36,586 nucleotides of DNA from an uncultured Ruminococcus sp. (GCA_902768825.1 CACXMR010000014.1:1-36586); one strand, 5' to 3'; positions 25,153 through 33,657 are shown, numbered from the stretch's first letter. The notes: a model not told the origin generated them from the sequence alone. Numbers and translations: made by a program.

Positions 25153-25186
25153 CTGTCCTGCGCCGTTCCATTATGGTGCAGGACAG
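25153..25186. repeat. Hairpin in the frr-uppS gap
   Basis: CTGTCCTGC (25153-25161) and GCAGGACAG (25178-25186) form a perfect 9-bp stem with a 16-nt loop, in the 180-bp gap between frr and uppS. No T-tract follows on the minus strand. It could be an RNA processing or stability element. A second, weaker pair, CTGAGAAA/TTTCTCAG, lies nearer uppS. Confidence 0.4.
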
Positions 25187-25213
25187 ATGCTGCGCTTTGT
25201 TTTTAGCAGAGGA

Positions 25214-25768
25214 TCAGATCTCCATGATCTGCTTCTGCTTCTTTTCTGTGAGACTATCGATGGTCTTGATGTTCTTGTCGGTGAGATCCTGGATCTTCTT
25301 TTCACCGATCTTCTGGTCATCCTCCGTGATCTCGCTCTTTTTCTTCATAGCCTTGAGCTTTTCCATAGATTCACGTCTAATGGAACGGACTGCCACCTTA
25401 GCGTCCTCTCCCATCTTGGATATATCCTTGACTATCTCCTTACGTCTGTCCTCCGTCAGCGGCGGGAAAATCATTCTGATGATCTTTCCGTCGTTCTGGG
25501 GATTGATGCCGATGTCAGAGGTCTGGATTGCCTTCTCGATCTTGCGAAGAACAGAAGCGTCCCAGGGCTGTATCACGAGAGTCCTTGCCTCAGTTACGGA
25601 GACAGCCGCAACCTGATTGATAGCAGTGGGAGTGCCGTAATAATCTATCCTTACCTTATCAAGAACTGCAGGATTTGCTCTGCCCGCCCTGATCTCGGAA
25701 TACTCCGTCTCCAGGTGCTGCACTGTTTTATCCATTTTGTCCCCTGTGTGTTTTATAAGCGTGTCCAT
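25214..25768 (-). CDS. frr: Ribosome recycling factor
   Basis: The protein splits post-termination ribosomes together with EF-G. The 184-aa length and sequence are those of RRF throughout, including IRAGRANPAVLDKVRIDYYG, INQVAAVSV and the helical C-terminal half with FPPLTEDRRKEIVK. A GGAGG site lies about 8 nt before the ATG. The gene follows pyrH by 67 bp, the standard pyrH-frr arrangement. Confidence 0.97.
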   Translation of the reverse strand: MDTLIKHTGDKMDKTVQHLETEYSEIRAGRANPAVLDKVRIDYYGTPTAINQVAAVSVTEARTLVIQPWDASVLRKIEKAIQTSDIGINPQNDGKIIRMIFPPLTEDRRKEIVKDISKMGEDAKVAVRSIRRESMEKLKAMKKKSEITEDDQKIGEKKIQDLTDKNIKTIDSLTEKKQKQIMEI

Positions 25769-25835
25769 TAAAATTACCTCCGTGTGATTATTTGTTGATT
25801 TATCAGATCATGCTCTGACAGCCGGATATCCTTGA

Positions 25836-26546
25836 TCAGTCCTGCTCCACCAGTGTGCCCACATTTTCGCCGCAGACCGCAGCCACTATATTGTCGGGAT
25901 TATCAAGGCTGAATACCATGATAGGAAGATGATTGTCCTTGCAGATAGCGGCAGCAGTGCTGTCCATTACCTTCAGATCGTTATTAAGCACCTCCTGGAA
26001 GGAGATACGGTCATATTTCTTTGCATTGGGGTTGGTCTTGGGATCGCTGTCATATACACCGTCCACCATAGTAGCCTTGAGGATGATGTCTGCCTCGATC
26101 TCCGCAGCCCTGAGAGATGCGGCTGTGTCGGTTGAGAAGAAGGGGTTGCCGGTACCGCAGCCAAAAACGAGTATCCTGCCCTTTTCGAGATGACGGATTG
26201 CTCTGTTTCTTATGTAAGGCTCGGCCACCTGCTGCATGGAAATGGCGGTCTGGACTCTTACCTCAAGTCCAAGCTGCTCCAGTGCGTCACATACTCCGAG
26301 AGCGTTGATGGCAGTTGCCAGCATTCCCATATGGTCGGCTCTTGTCCTGTCCATCTTTCCGCTGGAACGGCCACGCCAGAAGTTTCCGCCGCCGACGACG
26401 ATTGCCACCTCAACACCCATTTCATTGAGCTTCTTTATCGGTTCACAAAAACGAAGCACAGTATCAAAGTCTATGCCGTGCTTTTCCGATCCCGCAAGGG
26501 ATTCTCCGCTGAGCTTCAGCAGTACTCTTTTGTATTTAGGCGTCAT
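25836..26546 (-). CDS. pyrH: UMP kinase
   Basis: The enzyme phosphorylates UMP to UDP with ATP and belongs to the amino acid kinase fold. The 236-aa protein shows [12 protein letters not shown], the nucleotide loop [22 protein letters not shown], and the ATP-site [13 protein letters not shown] and [13 protein letters not shown]. The open frame extends 11 codons upstream to 26579, but [11 protein letters not shown] at 26546 is the family N-terminus. AGGAG lies 12 nt before it. It is the first gene after the tsf terminator and has its own possible promoter. Confidence 0.96.
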   Translation of the reverse strand: MTPKYKRVLLKLSGESLAGSEKHGIDFDTVLRFCEPIKKLNEMGVEVAIVVGGGNFWRGRSSGKMDRTRADHMGMLATAINALGVCDALEQLGLEVRVQTAISMQQVAEPYIRNRAIRHLEKGRILVFGCGTGNPFFSTDTAASLRAAEIEADIILKATMVDGVYDSDPKTNPNAKKYDRISFQEVLNNDLKVMDSTAAAICKDNHLPIMVFSLDNPDNIVAAVCGENVGTLVEQD

Positions 26547-26639
26547 AATATCCACACACTCCTGTAGTATAGGAAACACTGAATTAATCGGTTGCCTATA
26601 TCAAGGCATGACAATTTCAGCGGTTCCCTTATATTATTT

Positions 26640-26667
26640 ATTATATTTTACTATATCCGACTCCCAA
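26640..26667 (-). promoter_or_regulatory. Candidate sigma-A promoter of the pyrH operon
   Basis: On the minus strand, TTGGGA (26662-26667), a 16-bp spacer and TATAAT (26640-26645) lie in a very AT-rich stretch between the tsf terminator and pyrH. The leader would be about 85 nt. The -10 is perfect and the -35 matches at four of six positions. Confidence 0.45.
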
Positions 26668-26723
26668 AGTAAAGCATTATTCCGATTTTTTATTTTTTCT
26701 TGACCCGGACCGGCGACATCCAG

Positions 26724-26760
26724 ACAAAAAAACAGAGGATGGCCGTTTTTGGTCATCCTC
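26724..26760 (-). terminator. Intrinsic terminator of rpsB-tsf
   Basis: Read on the minus strand, GAGGATGACC pairs with GGCCATCCTC (one G-T pair) around a six-base loop AAAAAC, followed by TGTTTTTTTG. It lies 45 bp after the tsf stop and is the clearest terminator in the window. It separates rpsB-tsf from pyrH. Confidence 0.92.
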
Positions 26761-26804
26761 CGGATAATACATAATCAACCGATGAGCAAAAGCTTACCCG
26801 TCAA

Positions 26805-27713
26805 TTATTTTACCATGCTTGCAACCTCTGCTGCAAAGTCATCGGAACGCTTCTCAAGGCCCTCGCCCTTCTCAAAACGTACAAAGTCAACGATCTCGAT
26901 CTTGCCGCCCAGTGCCTTAGCTGTCTGAGCTGTATAGTCCTTAACCTTGAGCTTGTTGTCCTTGACGAAGATCTGGTCAACAAGGCAGTTTTCCTCATAG
27001 TACTTGCCGATCTTGCCCATAACGATCTTCTGAGCGATAGCCTCAGGCTTGCCCTCGTTCATAACCTGCTCTGTCATGATCTTCTTCTCGTGCTCAAGCA
27101 CCTCTGCAGGAACCTTGTCCTTGTTGAGGTATGCAGGAGCAACGGCAGCGATCTGCATAGCAACATCCTTAGCGTAGGTCATGAATGCATCGCTGAGCTC
27201 TACATCTGTGTCAAACTTAACCATAACAGCGATCTTGCCGCCCATGTGGATATAAGTAGCAACTCTGCCCTCAAAAGAAACGAAACGACGGATAACGATG
27301 TTTTCACCGATAGTCTGGATCTTCTCCTGGAGCAGCTCTGCAACTGTCATCTCCATGCCGTCAGCCTTAACTGTAAGGAGCTCCTCAACAGTAGCGGGCT
27401 TCTGGTTCATAACCGTAAGAGCTACAGTCTTTACAAATGCCTGGAACTCAGCGTTCTTTGCAACGAAGTCTGTCTCTGCGTTAACCTCTATAGCAACACC
27501 TGCTGTGCAGTCATCATTTGTGAGTGCATAAGCTACGCCCTCAGCAGCGATCCTTGAAGCCTTCTTTGCAGCCTTAGCGAGACCCTGCTCTCTGAGCACG
27601 TCGATTGCCTTCTCCATATCTCCGTCTGCCTGTGTGAGAGCCTTTTTGCAGTCCATCATACCGCAGCCTGTTCTCTCTCTGAGTGTCTTAACATCCTGTG
27701 CTGTAAAAGCCAT
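26805..27713 (-). CDS. tsf: Translation elongation factor Ts
   Basis: This is the nucleotide exchange factor for EF-Tu. The 302-aa protein has the N-terminal UBA-like domain with LRERTGCGMMDCKKAL, the NAETDFVAKN core motif, and the two-subdomain EF-Ts body, including VEVNAET-type and HMGGKIAVMV stretches. A GGAGG site precedes the ATG. It follows rpsB after 75 bp, which contain a hairpin that may lower tsf relative to rpsB. A strong terminator ends the unit. Confidence 0.97.
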   Translation of the reverse strand: MAFTAQDVKTLRERTGCGMMDCKKALTQADGDMEKAIDVLREQGLAKAAKKASRIAAEGVAYALTNDDCTAGVAIEVNAETDFVAKNAEFQAFVKTVALTVMNQKPATVEELLTVKADGMEMTVAELLQEKIQTIGENIVIRRFVSFEGRVATYIHMGGKIAVMVKFDTDVELSDAFMTYAKDVAMQIAAVAPAYLNKDKVPAEVLEHEKKIMTEQVMNEGKPEAIAQKIVMGKIGKYYEENCLVDQIFVKDNKLKVKDYTAQTAKALGGKIEIVDFVRFEKGEGLEKRSDDFAAEVASMVK

Positions 27714-27747
27714 GATACTTACCTCCGTAGATTTATATTTTTTCTTG

Positions 27748-27775
27748 AAAAATACCCGCAGTGAATGCGGGTATT
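27748..27775 (-). terminator. Hairpin between rpsB and tsf, possible partial terminator
   Basis: On the minus strand, AATACCCGCA and TGCGGGTATT form a perfect 10-bp stem with a five-base loop, followed by TTTC. The T-run is short and partly inside the stem. It would act as a leaky terminator or as an RNA-stability element, and could set the S2 to EF-Ts ratio. Confidence 0.55.
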
Positions 27776-27788
27776 CTGTTATGCTATA

Positions 27789-28529
27789 TTATTCAGCAGC
27801 CTCTTCCTCGTTTTCCTTTTCCTCTGCGGCAGCTGCACCCATCTTGCCCTCATTGCCTTCGATGATAGCGCTTGCGATAGCACCGGAGATGAGCTTTACG
27901 GCACGGATAGCGTCGTCATTGCCGGGGATAACATAGTCGATCTCGTCAGGGTCGCAGTTGGTGTCTACGATAGCAACGATCGGAATACCAAGCTTCTTAG
28001 CCTCAGCTACAGCGATTCTTTCCTTTCTGGGGTCAACGATGAACAGTGCGCCGGGGATCTCCTTCATATCCTTGATACCGCCGAGGAACTTCTCGAGCTT
28101 TTCGATCTCAAGGTTAAGCTTGATTACTTCCTTCTTGGGGAGAAGATCGAAGGTACCGTCAGTCTCCATTGTACGGAGCTGTCTGAGTCTCTCGATTCTG
28201 CGGCGGATTGTGGTGAAGTTTGTAAGCATACCGCCGAGCCATCTTGCGTTTACATAGTAAGCGCCTGCTCTGAGAGCCTCTTCCTTAACGGAATCCTGAG
28301 CCTGCTTCTTTGTGCCTACGAAGAGAACCGACTTGCCCTCTGTAGAAAGCTCACGAACGAAGTTGTAAGCCTCCTCAAGCTTCTTAACGGTCTTCTGCAG
28401 GTCGATGATGTAGATACCGTTTCTCTCTGTGAAGATGTAGGGAGCCATTTTAGGGTTCCATCTTCTTGTCTGGTGTCCGAAGTGGACGCCTGCTTCCAAA
28501 AGCTGTTTCATTGATACTACTGATGCCAT
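27789..28529 (-). CDS. rpsB: 30S ribosomal protein S2
   Basis: The 246-aa protein is a full-length S2 with [41 protein letters not shown], and [23 protein letters not shown] Glu/Ala-rich C-terminal tail follows, which is common in this family. The frame is open 15 codons further upstream, but the ATG at 28529 has AAGGAGG at a good distance and gives the expected N-terminus. The extended -10 promoter at 28631-28659 leaves an untranslated leader of about 95 nt, long enough for feedback control by S2. Confidence 0.97.
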   Translation of the reverse strand: MASVVSMKQLLEAGVHFGHQTRRWNPKMAPYIFTERNGIYIIDLQKTVKKLEEAYNFVRELSTEGKSVLFVGTKKQAQDSVKEEALRAGAYYVNARWLGGMLTNFTTIRRRIERLRQLRTMETDGTFDLLPKKEVIKLNLEIEKLEKFLGGIKDMKEIPGALFIVDPRKERIAVAEAKKLGIPIVAIVDTNCDPDEIDYVIPGNDDAIRAVKLISGAIASAIIEGNEGKMGAAAAEEKENEEEAAE

Positions 28530-28630
28530 TTTTATTGTCCTCCTTAGGTTTTTATCCTCCGCCGGTCCGATCATTAACGCACCATGATGCGCACCTAACG
28601 AATATGACCGACGTGCGATTTGCGAAAAGA

Positions 28631-28659
28631 ATTATACCACACCCGCAAGAAAAAAGCAA
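28631..28659 (-). promoter_or_regulatory. Sigma-A promoter of rpsB-tsf
   Basis: On the minus strand there is TTGCTT (28654-28659), a 17-bp spacer, then TGG and a perfect TATAAT (28631-28636), an extended -10 arrangement. Transcription would begin near 28624. The leader of about 95 nt contains GGTGCGCATCATGGTGCG and other short pairings. A ribosomal-protein leader structure is possible, but I cannot assign a known family. Confidence 0.7.
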
Positions 28660-28951
28660 GTGTTTTTTATTGTCAGGGAAAAAATTTTTGTTCCAGAGAC
28701 GACAACACAAAAGTTTTGCTCAAGCTCCGAAAGACGACAGCACAAAAGTTTTGCTCAAGCTTTTTCAAAAGCTTGCAGGGTCGAGGGGCGGCGCCCCTCG
28801 TGGGTAGTTCGGAGGGCAAAGCCCTCTGATTCATATGATTACAGCCTGATTCCGGAAGGAATCAGGCAAAATGCAGCTCTGACGTTCTAAAAATGACCCA
28901 AAAAATGACCCAAAGACAAAAACCTGGACTGATTCCGAATGGAACCAGTCC

Positions 28952-29092
28952 TTATCTGTCGCTCTCTATTCTGTCGCTCTCTATTCTGTTGCTCTCTATG
29001 ATAAAGCGAATTCTTTTGTTCAGTACGGGAAGTTCGTCTGCAAGCCTTTCGGCTTGGAATACCTGGTTCTCAACCGCAAGTAGGGGGAGCCC
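28952..29092 (-). pseudogene. Degenerate 46-codon reading frame, unidentified
   Basis: On the minus strand, an open stretch without an ATG reads GLPLLAVENQVFQAERLADE, then LPVLNKRIRFII, and ends in three near-identical IES(N/D)R repeats before a TAA. It looks protein-like: amphipathic, coiled-coil-like and without low-quality codons. It is cut off upstream by a TAA inside a strong hairpin. I do not recognise the family. It may be the tail of a lost gene carried in the repeat-bounded segment. Confidence 0.35.
28955..28999. repeat. 15-bp tandem repeat, three units
   Basis: TCTGTCGCTCTCTAT occurs three times head to tail, the third copy with one change (C to T). The period is a multiple of three, so the degenerate frame stays open across it and gains IESDR per unit. 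Confidence 0.85.
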
Positions 29093-29112
29093 TTAAGCGC
29101 AGGGCTCCCCCT
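29082..29112. repeat. Strong 12-bp hairpin
   Basis: AGGGGGAGCCCT (29082-29093) and AGGGCTCCCCCT (29101-29112) form a perfect stem around a seven-base loop. No T-tract follows on either strand (CTTGAAAAAA on plus, ACTTGCGG on minus). A smaller CAAGCC/GGCTTG hairpin is at 29041-29056. It could stop transcripts from the SPFH operon or mark the end of a mobile unit. Confidence 0.6.
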
Positions 29113-29346
29113 CTTGAAAAAACCGTCCACCGGACGCTTTTTTCAATTCATCCCCCTTCGGGGCGCTTGTGCATAGAGCTTTTCGCTGTCTGCGGACAGC
29201 GACCAAGGGCTCTGCCCTTGGAACCCGCAAGCTTTTGAAAAAGCTTGAGCAAAACTTTTATGTTGTCGTTCTTTGATAGACTATCAGATGCGAGGGTGCA
29301 TTTTCAGCTCTTACACAGAGCGAAACCCAGTGAAGCGCACCCCGCT

Positions 29347-30468
29347 TTACTGTCTCGGTGCGTTCTGGTTGAGCGTTGCCTGCGCCCTTGCTCTCAGATC
29401 AGCCTGTGCGTTTACCGGCTGCGAAACTCCGGCATTGCTCACAAAACCTGTGCCAATGTTGCCACCCACTGAGGGCACACCCTGGCTCACGGCTTTAGCT
29501 GACATCTTGGGTACACCTGTGACAGAACCTGATTTTGTTTCTTCGTTCTTGTTCTTGGGCGTGGTGTTTACGTTGCCGTCAATCACCAGCTCCTTGAGTA
29601 CGGTGGCAAGACCTGCCATATTCTGAAGGTCTGAGGGAATGATGATCTTTGTTGCTCTGCCGTCAGCCACCTGTGCAAAGGTTTCGAGGCTCTTCAGGGC
29701 GATAACTCTGTCTGAGGGAGCTGCTTCGTTCAACATTCTGAGAGAATCTGCAAATGCCGTCTGCACTGCGATGATAGCCTCAGCTTCACCCTGTGCCTCA
29801 CGGATCTTTGTTTCCTTGATAGCCTCAGCTCTCAGGATAGCGGCTTCCTTGTGACCCTCTGCTACGAGGATCTGGCTTGTCTTTTCACCCTCTGCGTCAA
29901 GGATTCTTGCACGTCTCTCACGCTCTGCCTTCATCTGCTTCTCCATGGCGATCTGGATCTCACGGGGAGGAAGGATATTCTTCAGCTCAACACGCTTTAC
30001 CTTGATGCCCCATGCATCGGTAGCTTCGTCAAGGATTTCTCTTATACGCTCGTTGATCTTGTCACGGGAAGTGAGTGTGTTATCAAGCTCCAGCTCACCG
30101 ATGATGTTTCTGAGAGTGGTAGCACAAAGAGTCTCGATAGCCATGATCGGACGCTCAACACCATAAGCATAGAGCTTGGAATCAGTGATCTGATAGTAAA
30201 CAACCGTGTCGATCTGCATAGACACGTTATCTCTTGTGATAACCGACTGAGGCTCAAAGTCTACAACCTGCTCCTTGAGGGAGACCTTGCGGGCAATTCT
30301 GTCCATAAAGGGGACCTTCATGTGAATGCCCGTGTGCCAGGTGGTGTAGTAAACGCCGAAGCGCTCGATAACAAAGGCGTTAGCCTGGGGAACGATCTTG
30401 ATGTTTGCGATGAGTATAAGAATTATCAGCGCAAGGACGATGATGAATCCGATAAGAAACGGTGACAT
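29347..30468 (-). CDS. SPFH/Band 7 (stomatin, QmcA-like) membrane protein
   Basis: The 373-aa protein has one N-terminal membrane helix (about residues 4-22), an SPFH domain with IVPQANAFVIERFGVYYTTWHTGIH-type sequence (about 23-180), and a long Ala/Glu-rich coiled coil containing EKQMKAERERRARILDAEGE. A Gly/Asn/Gln-rich tail ends it. Such proteins oligomerise in membrane microdomains and partner with NfeD proteins, and an NfeD gene lies just upstream (72 bp). The start has AGAGG 9 nt upstream. It is the last gene of the arsC-like/ygiQ-like/nfeD/SPFH series. Confidence 0.93.
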   Translation of the reverse strand: MSPFLIGFIIVLALIILILIANIKIVPQANAFVIERFGVYYTTWHTGIHMKVPFMDRIARKVSLKEQVVDFEPQSVITRDNVSMQIDTVVYYQITDSKLYAYGVERPIMAIETLCATTLRNIIGELELDNTLTSRDKINERIREILDEATDAWGIKVKRVELKNILPPREIQIAMEKQMKAERERRARILDAEGEKTSQILVAEGHKEAAILRAEAIKETKIREAQGEAEAIIAVQTAFADSLRMLNEAAPSDRVIALKSLETFAQVADGRATKIIIPSDLQNMAGLATVLKELVIDGNVNTTPKNKNEETKSGSVTGVPKMSAKAVSQGVPSVGGNIGTGFVSNAGVSQPVNAQADLRARAQATLNQNAPRQ

Positions 30469-30540
30469 AAATAATTACCTCTTTTCATTTGTTTGTTCCG
30501 CCGCCATCCGGCGGCACCTGTTTTTGATGACCGACAGCTA

Positions 30541-31011
30541 TCACACAGCCTTGTCATCGCCTGTCTTTGCAGGGGCCTCAACTGCCTTGACTATCAGCTT
30601 TACTCCCTCGATCCTCAGAACCGTTATTTCAGAGCCTACCGCAGGGATAGTCCTGTCCTCAGTTACAGCCGACCAGTCGTTGTTTTCTACCCGCACTCTG
30701 AAAATGCCAAGCTCCGGGTCAACTACCTTTGTGACCTTGCCAAGCTTGCCGATATTCATGTCGGCATTGGTGGCGCTCTTTTTGAAACTTGTCATCTTTT
30801 TTGCAAAGGGACGGGTCAGGATAATGAGCAGTATTGTCACCACAAAGAATACCACTATCTGTATCGTCATGTCAACCCCGCAAAGCTCCAGGATCAGTGC
30901 GACGACTGCTCCGGCGCCCGCCCAGATAGAGGTAAGCTGCAAAGGCGACATTGCCTCCAGCAGCACGGAAATAACTATTACTACACACCATATCCAAAGC
31001 ATTGTTGTCAT
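30541..31011 (-). CDS. NfeD-like membrane protein
   Basis: The 156-aa protein has two to three N-terminal membrane helices (to about residue 70) and a C-terminal OB-fold domain (about 85-150) with GKVTKVVDPELGIFRVRVEN, typical of the short NfeD type that lacks the ClpP-like protease domain. It precedes an SPFH gene, the usual pairing, and probably modulates its assembly. The frame starts at a GTG (31020) inside the Shine-Dalgarno. The ATG at 31011 has GGAGG at 8 nt and is chosen. Confidence 0.9.
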   Translation of the reverse strand: MTTMLWIWCVVIVISVLLEAMSPLQLTSIWAGAGAVVALILELCGVDMTIQIVVFFVVTILLIILTRPFAKKMTSFKKSATNADMNIGKLGKVTKVVDPELGIFRVRVENNDWSAVTEDRTIPAVGSEITVLRIEGVKLIVKAVEAPAKTGDDKAV

Positions 31012-31052
31012 AGCTCTCACCTCCTTCAGATAAGTGTGATATTGCGCAGGAG

Positions 31053-32996
31053 CTATTTCCTGCCTCGTTTTTTATTATTCTTTTTAACGGCGCTCTTTCT
31101 TTCGGCTTCCTGTATCATATCGTATTTTTCAAAGGATATCCCGTATTTCCTTTCGGCATCCGTAAGGGGCTTCTTTGGCTTTACCTGCGAAGCATCGTTT
31201 TTGTTTCTCGGGCGGATAAGGCAGTTTTTGCCAAAGCCGATTAGATCAGTGCGGTGAGCCTTCACCAGAGCCTCATGCACAAGGTCATAGTTTTTAGGCT
31301 CCTTGTATTGTATCAGTGCCCTTTGCATTGCCTTCTCATGGGGATCGTGGGCTACATATACCGGCTGCATGGTTCTGGGATCGACGCCGGTATAATACAT
31401 ACAGGTCGAAATGGTGGATGGCGTCGGGTAGAAATCCTGCACCTGCTCCGGACTGCAGCCTATATCCCTGAGATACTCCGCAAGGGCAATTGCCTCCTTT
31501 ATGGTGGAGCCGGGATGGGACGACATAAGATATGGCACGAGATACTGGGGCTTGCCAAGAGACTTGTTTATCTGTGCATATTTCTTGCAAAAGGCACGAT
31601 AAACGCTGTTTTCAGGCTTGCCCATCTTTGAGAGCACTGCATCGGCAACGTGCTCCGGGGCGACCTTCAGCTGACCGCTGATGTGATATTTGCACATCTC
31701 ACGGAAAAATGTATCGTCCGGGTCAGCCATGATATAGTCAAATCGAATGCCCGAACGGATAAATACCTTCTTTACTCCCGGAAGCTCCCGAAGCTTTCTC
31801 AGAAGTGACAGGTAATCGGAGTGGTCCACCCTGAGATTTGCGCAGGGCTTGGGAAAAAGGCACTGCTTGTTGGGACAGACTCCGTATTTAAGCTGTTTTT
31901 CACATGATGTGTGGCGGAAGTTTGCCGTAGGTCCTCCCACGTCATGGATATAGCCCTTGAAATCAGGGTCTTTGATAAGCTCCTTTGCTTCGCTGATGAT
32001 AGACTCGTGACTGCGGGTCTGTATGATCCTCCCCTGATGGAAGGTAAGGGCACAGAAGCTACACCCGCCGAAGCATCCCCTGTTGCTGATAAGGCTGAAT
32101 TTGACCTCCTTGATGGCATCTATACCTCCCGCCTGCTCATAGCAGGGGTGATATGTCCTCATGTAGGGCAGGGCATACACCCTGTCCATCTCCTCCTGAG
32201 TGAGCGGCTCGGACATAGGGTTTTGTATAACATAGACGTCATCGTAGGGCTCGCACAGCACTTTGCCGGAGAAGGGGTCGGTGTTCGTATACTGGATATA
32301 GAAGCTCCGTGCATAGTTGAGCTTGTCCTTCTGCAGATCGGCAAATGACGGAAGGACGATATGATCCCCGGAAAGTCTGTCAAGGTTTTTGGCTTTATAG
32401 ACCGTACCCTTTACGAAAGTAATATCACTGACGGGAATACCGCTGTCAAGTGCATCAGCTATACAGACAATGGAGCGCTCCCCCATGCCAAAGGAAAGTA
32501 TATCCGCCTGAGAATCAAGCAAAACGGAGCGCCTGAGCTTATCGTCCCAGTAATCATAATGAGCCATGCGCCTGAGACTTGCCTCAATTCCGCCGATGAT
32601 TATTGGTTTGGTCTTGTAGGTGCGGCGGATAAGATTGCCATAGACCACTGTAGCATGATCCGGACGCTTGCCCATGACGCCGCTGGGAGTAAAAAAGTCC
32701 TTTGCACGGCGTTTTTTTGACACACTGTAGTGGTTTACCATAGAATCCATGTTTCCGGCACTTATCAGGAAGCCAAGTCTGGGTTCGCCCAACACATCTA
32801 TGCTTCCCGGGTCCTTCCAGTCGGGCTGTGCAATTATGCCCACTCTGTAGCCTGCCGCTTCAAGCACACGGCTGACTATGGCAGGTCCAAAGGACGGATG
32901 GTCAACATAGGCGTCGCCTATGACATAGACAAAATCAACCTGATCCCACCCTCGTGCCTGCATATCCGCCTTAGTTATAGGCAAGAAATCCTTCAT
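31053..32996 (-). CDS. YgiQ family radical SAM protein
   Basis: The 647-aa protein has the YgiQ layout: an N-terminal domain beginning [20 protein letters not shown], a radical SAM core with the cluster motif CFGGCSFC, and a C-terminal domain with [25 protein letters not shown] and a basic Lys/Arg-rich tail. The iron-sulfur cluster and SAM binding are supported by the motif. The substrate of this family is not known. The frame extends 13 codons upstream, but the ATG at 32996 has AGGGGG at 7 nt. It lies 17 bp after the ArsC-like gene and 41 bp before nfeD. Confidence 0.93.
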   Translation of the reverse strand: MKDFLPITKADMQARGWDQVDFVYVIGDAYVDHPSFGPAIVSRVLEAAGYRVGIIAQPDWKDPGSIDVLGEPRLGFLISAGNMDSMVNHYSVSKKRRAKDFFTPSGVMGKRPDHATVVYGNLIRRTYKTKPIIIGGIEASLRRMAHYDYWDDKLRRSVLLDSQADILSFGMGERSIVCIADALDSGIPVSDITFVKGTVYKAKNLDRLSGDHIVLPSFADLQKDKLNYARSFYIQYTNTDPFSGKVLCEPYDDVYVIQNPMSEPLTQEEMDRVYALPYMRTYHPCYEQAGGIDAIKEVKFSLISNRGCFGGCSFCALTFHQGRIIQTRSHESIISEAKELIKDPDFKGYIHDVGGPTANFRHTSCEKQLKYGVCPNKQCLFPKPCANLRVDHSDYLSLLRKLRELPGVKKVFIRSGIRFDYIMADPDDTFFREMCKYHISGQLKVAPEHVADAVLSKMGKPENSVYRAFCKKYAQINKSLGKPQYLVPYLMSSHPGSTIKEAIALAEYLRDIGCSPEQVQDFYPTPSTISTCMYYTGVDPRTMQPVYVAHDPHEKAMQRALIQYKEPKNYDLVHEALVKAHRTDLIGFGKNCLIRPRNKNDASQVKPKKPLTDAERKYGISFEKYDMIQEAERKSAVKKNNKKRGRK

Positions 32997-33013
32997 AGCA
33001 TTTCCCCCTTGGA

Positions 33014-33364
33014 TCAAATGAGGGCTTTTTCCCATTCGTCGGCTTTAAACCCGACAAGCACCCTGTCCTCTGTAACGATTATAGGTCTTTTGACAAGCAT
33101 ACCATCCGAGGCAAGGAGACTCAGCTGCTCATCCTCATTCATCCCCGGAAGCTTGTCCTTGAGCTGCATTTCCTTGTAAAGCACCCCGCTGGTGTTGAAG
33201 AACCGTTTCAGCGGCAGACCGCTTTTTTCAAGCCACAGCCTGAGCTCCTCAACAGACGGGTTCTGTTCCTTGATATTTCTTTCGGTGTATTCAATGTTGT
33301 TTTCCCTCAGCCACGCCCCTGCCTTTTTGCAGGTCGTGCATTTAGGGTAATGGATGAAAAGCAT
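33014..33364 (-). CDS. ArsC/Spx-family thioredoxin-fold protein
   Basis: The 116-aa protein begins [18 protein letters not shown] with a CxxC pair (Cys9 and Cys12), followed by [20 protein letters not shown] and [15 protein letters not shown], the typical ArsC/Spx core. Family members are arsenate reductases or the Spx/MgsR type of transcription regulators. It is closest in length and motifs to YffB/Spx-like arsenate reductase-family proteins, and I would not assume arsenate activity because no ars genes are near. The frame extends 35 codons upstream. The ATG at 33364 has AGAGGTG at 6 nt. Confidence 0.88.
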   Translation of the reverse strand: MLFIHYPKCTTCKKAGAWLRENNIEYTERNIKEQNPSVEELRLWLEKSGLPLKRFFNTSGVLYKEMQLKDKLPGMNEDEQLSLLASDGMLVKRPIIVTEDRVLVGFKADEWEKALI

Positions 33365-33520
33365 TTGTGGCACCTCTTTTCCTGATACAACAGGTGAATA
33401 ACATGATCTGTGAGCATTCCATACTTGTATCAATAATGTATGAATCAATTTATAGCCTGCCCTTTCCAAGGTCAGGAAAACCGCCTAAGATGTCATGGAC
33501 GAAGCCCCCTGACCCCCAAA

Positions 33521-33625
33521 GAGTTTCGCTGTCTGCGGACAGCGACCAGGGGCTCTGCCCCATGGACCTCGCAAGCCTTTGAAAAGGCTTGAGCGAAACT
33601 TTATTGTTGAGCGAAGCTTTATTGT
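33521..33625. repeat. Modular intergenic repeat (arsC-like / transporter gap)
   Basis: The 33365-33740 gap holds another family member. CGCTGTCTGCGGACAGCG (33527-33544) and the following GACCA-GGGGCTCTGCCCC stretch are near-identical to 29184-29220, and AAGCCTTTGAAAAGGCTT plus GAGCGAAACTTT matches the end module at 29231-29260. GCGAAGCTTTATTG is a partial second copy. No gene is supported here. Confidence 0.7.
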
Positions 33626-33657
33626 TTTATGCATTTACTTGATTATCAGGATCACTC

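Larger units (their letters stand above)
28697..29272. repeat. 576-bp segment bounded by inverted repeats, possible mobile-element remnant
   Basis: The left end has two direct copies of a 30-bp unit (28697-28726 and 28732-28761, one mismatch), the second running on into AAGCTTTTTCAAAAGCTTGC. The right end (29227-29272) is the reverse complement of the left end over about 45 bp, with 33 bp perfect. Inside are hairpins CGAGGGGC/GCCCCTCG, GAGGGC/GCCCTC, a 10-bp GCCTGATTCC stem (28844-28867), CGCTGTC/GACAGCG (29184-29201) and CCAAGGG/CCCTTGG, plus a degenerate reading frame. No transposase is present. It occupies most of the 817-bp gap 28530-29346. Confidence 0.65.

Noticed and set aside
27765..28514. 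Plus-strand frame (249 codons) opposite rpsB
   Set aside because: It is a mirror of the S2 gene and contains no independent signal.
28893..29096. 67-codon plus-strand frame in the repeat-bounded segment
   Set aside because: It is made of repeat and hairpin DNA with Ser/Leu-rich low-complexity output. The opposite strand over the same DNA looks more protein-like.
29082..29112. Intrinsic terminator for the SPFH operon
   Set aside because: The stem is strong, but the A/T-run is on the wrong side for the minus-strand transcript and it lies about 235 bp past the stop.
28697..29272. CRISPR array
   Set aside because: There are repeats here and elsewhere, but no regular repeat-spacer pattern and no cas genes.
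33014..33364. True arsenate reductase in an arsenic-resistance operon
   Set aside because: Only the fold and the CxxC pair are visible. No arsR, arsB or acr3 gene is nearby, so arsenate activity is not supported.
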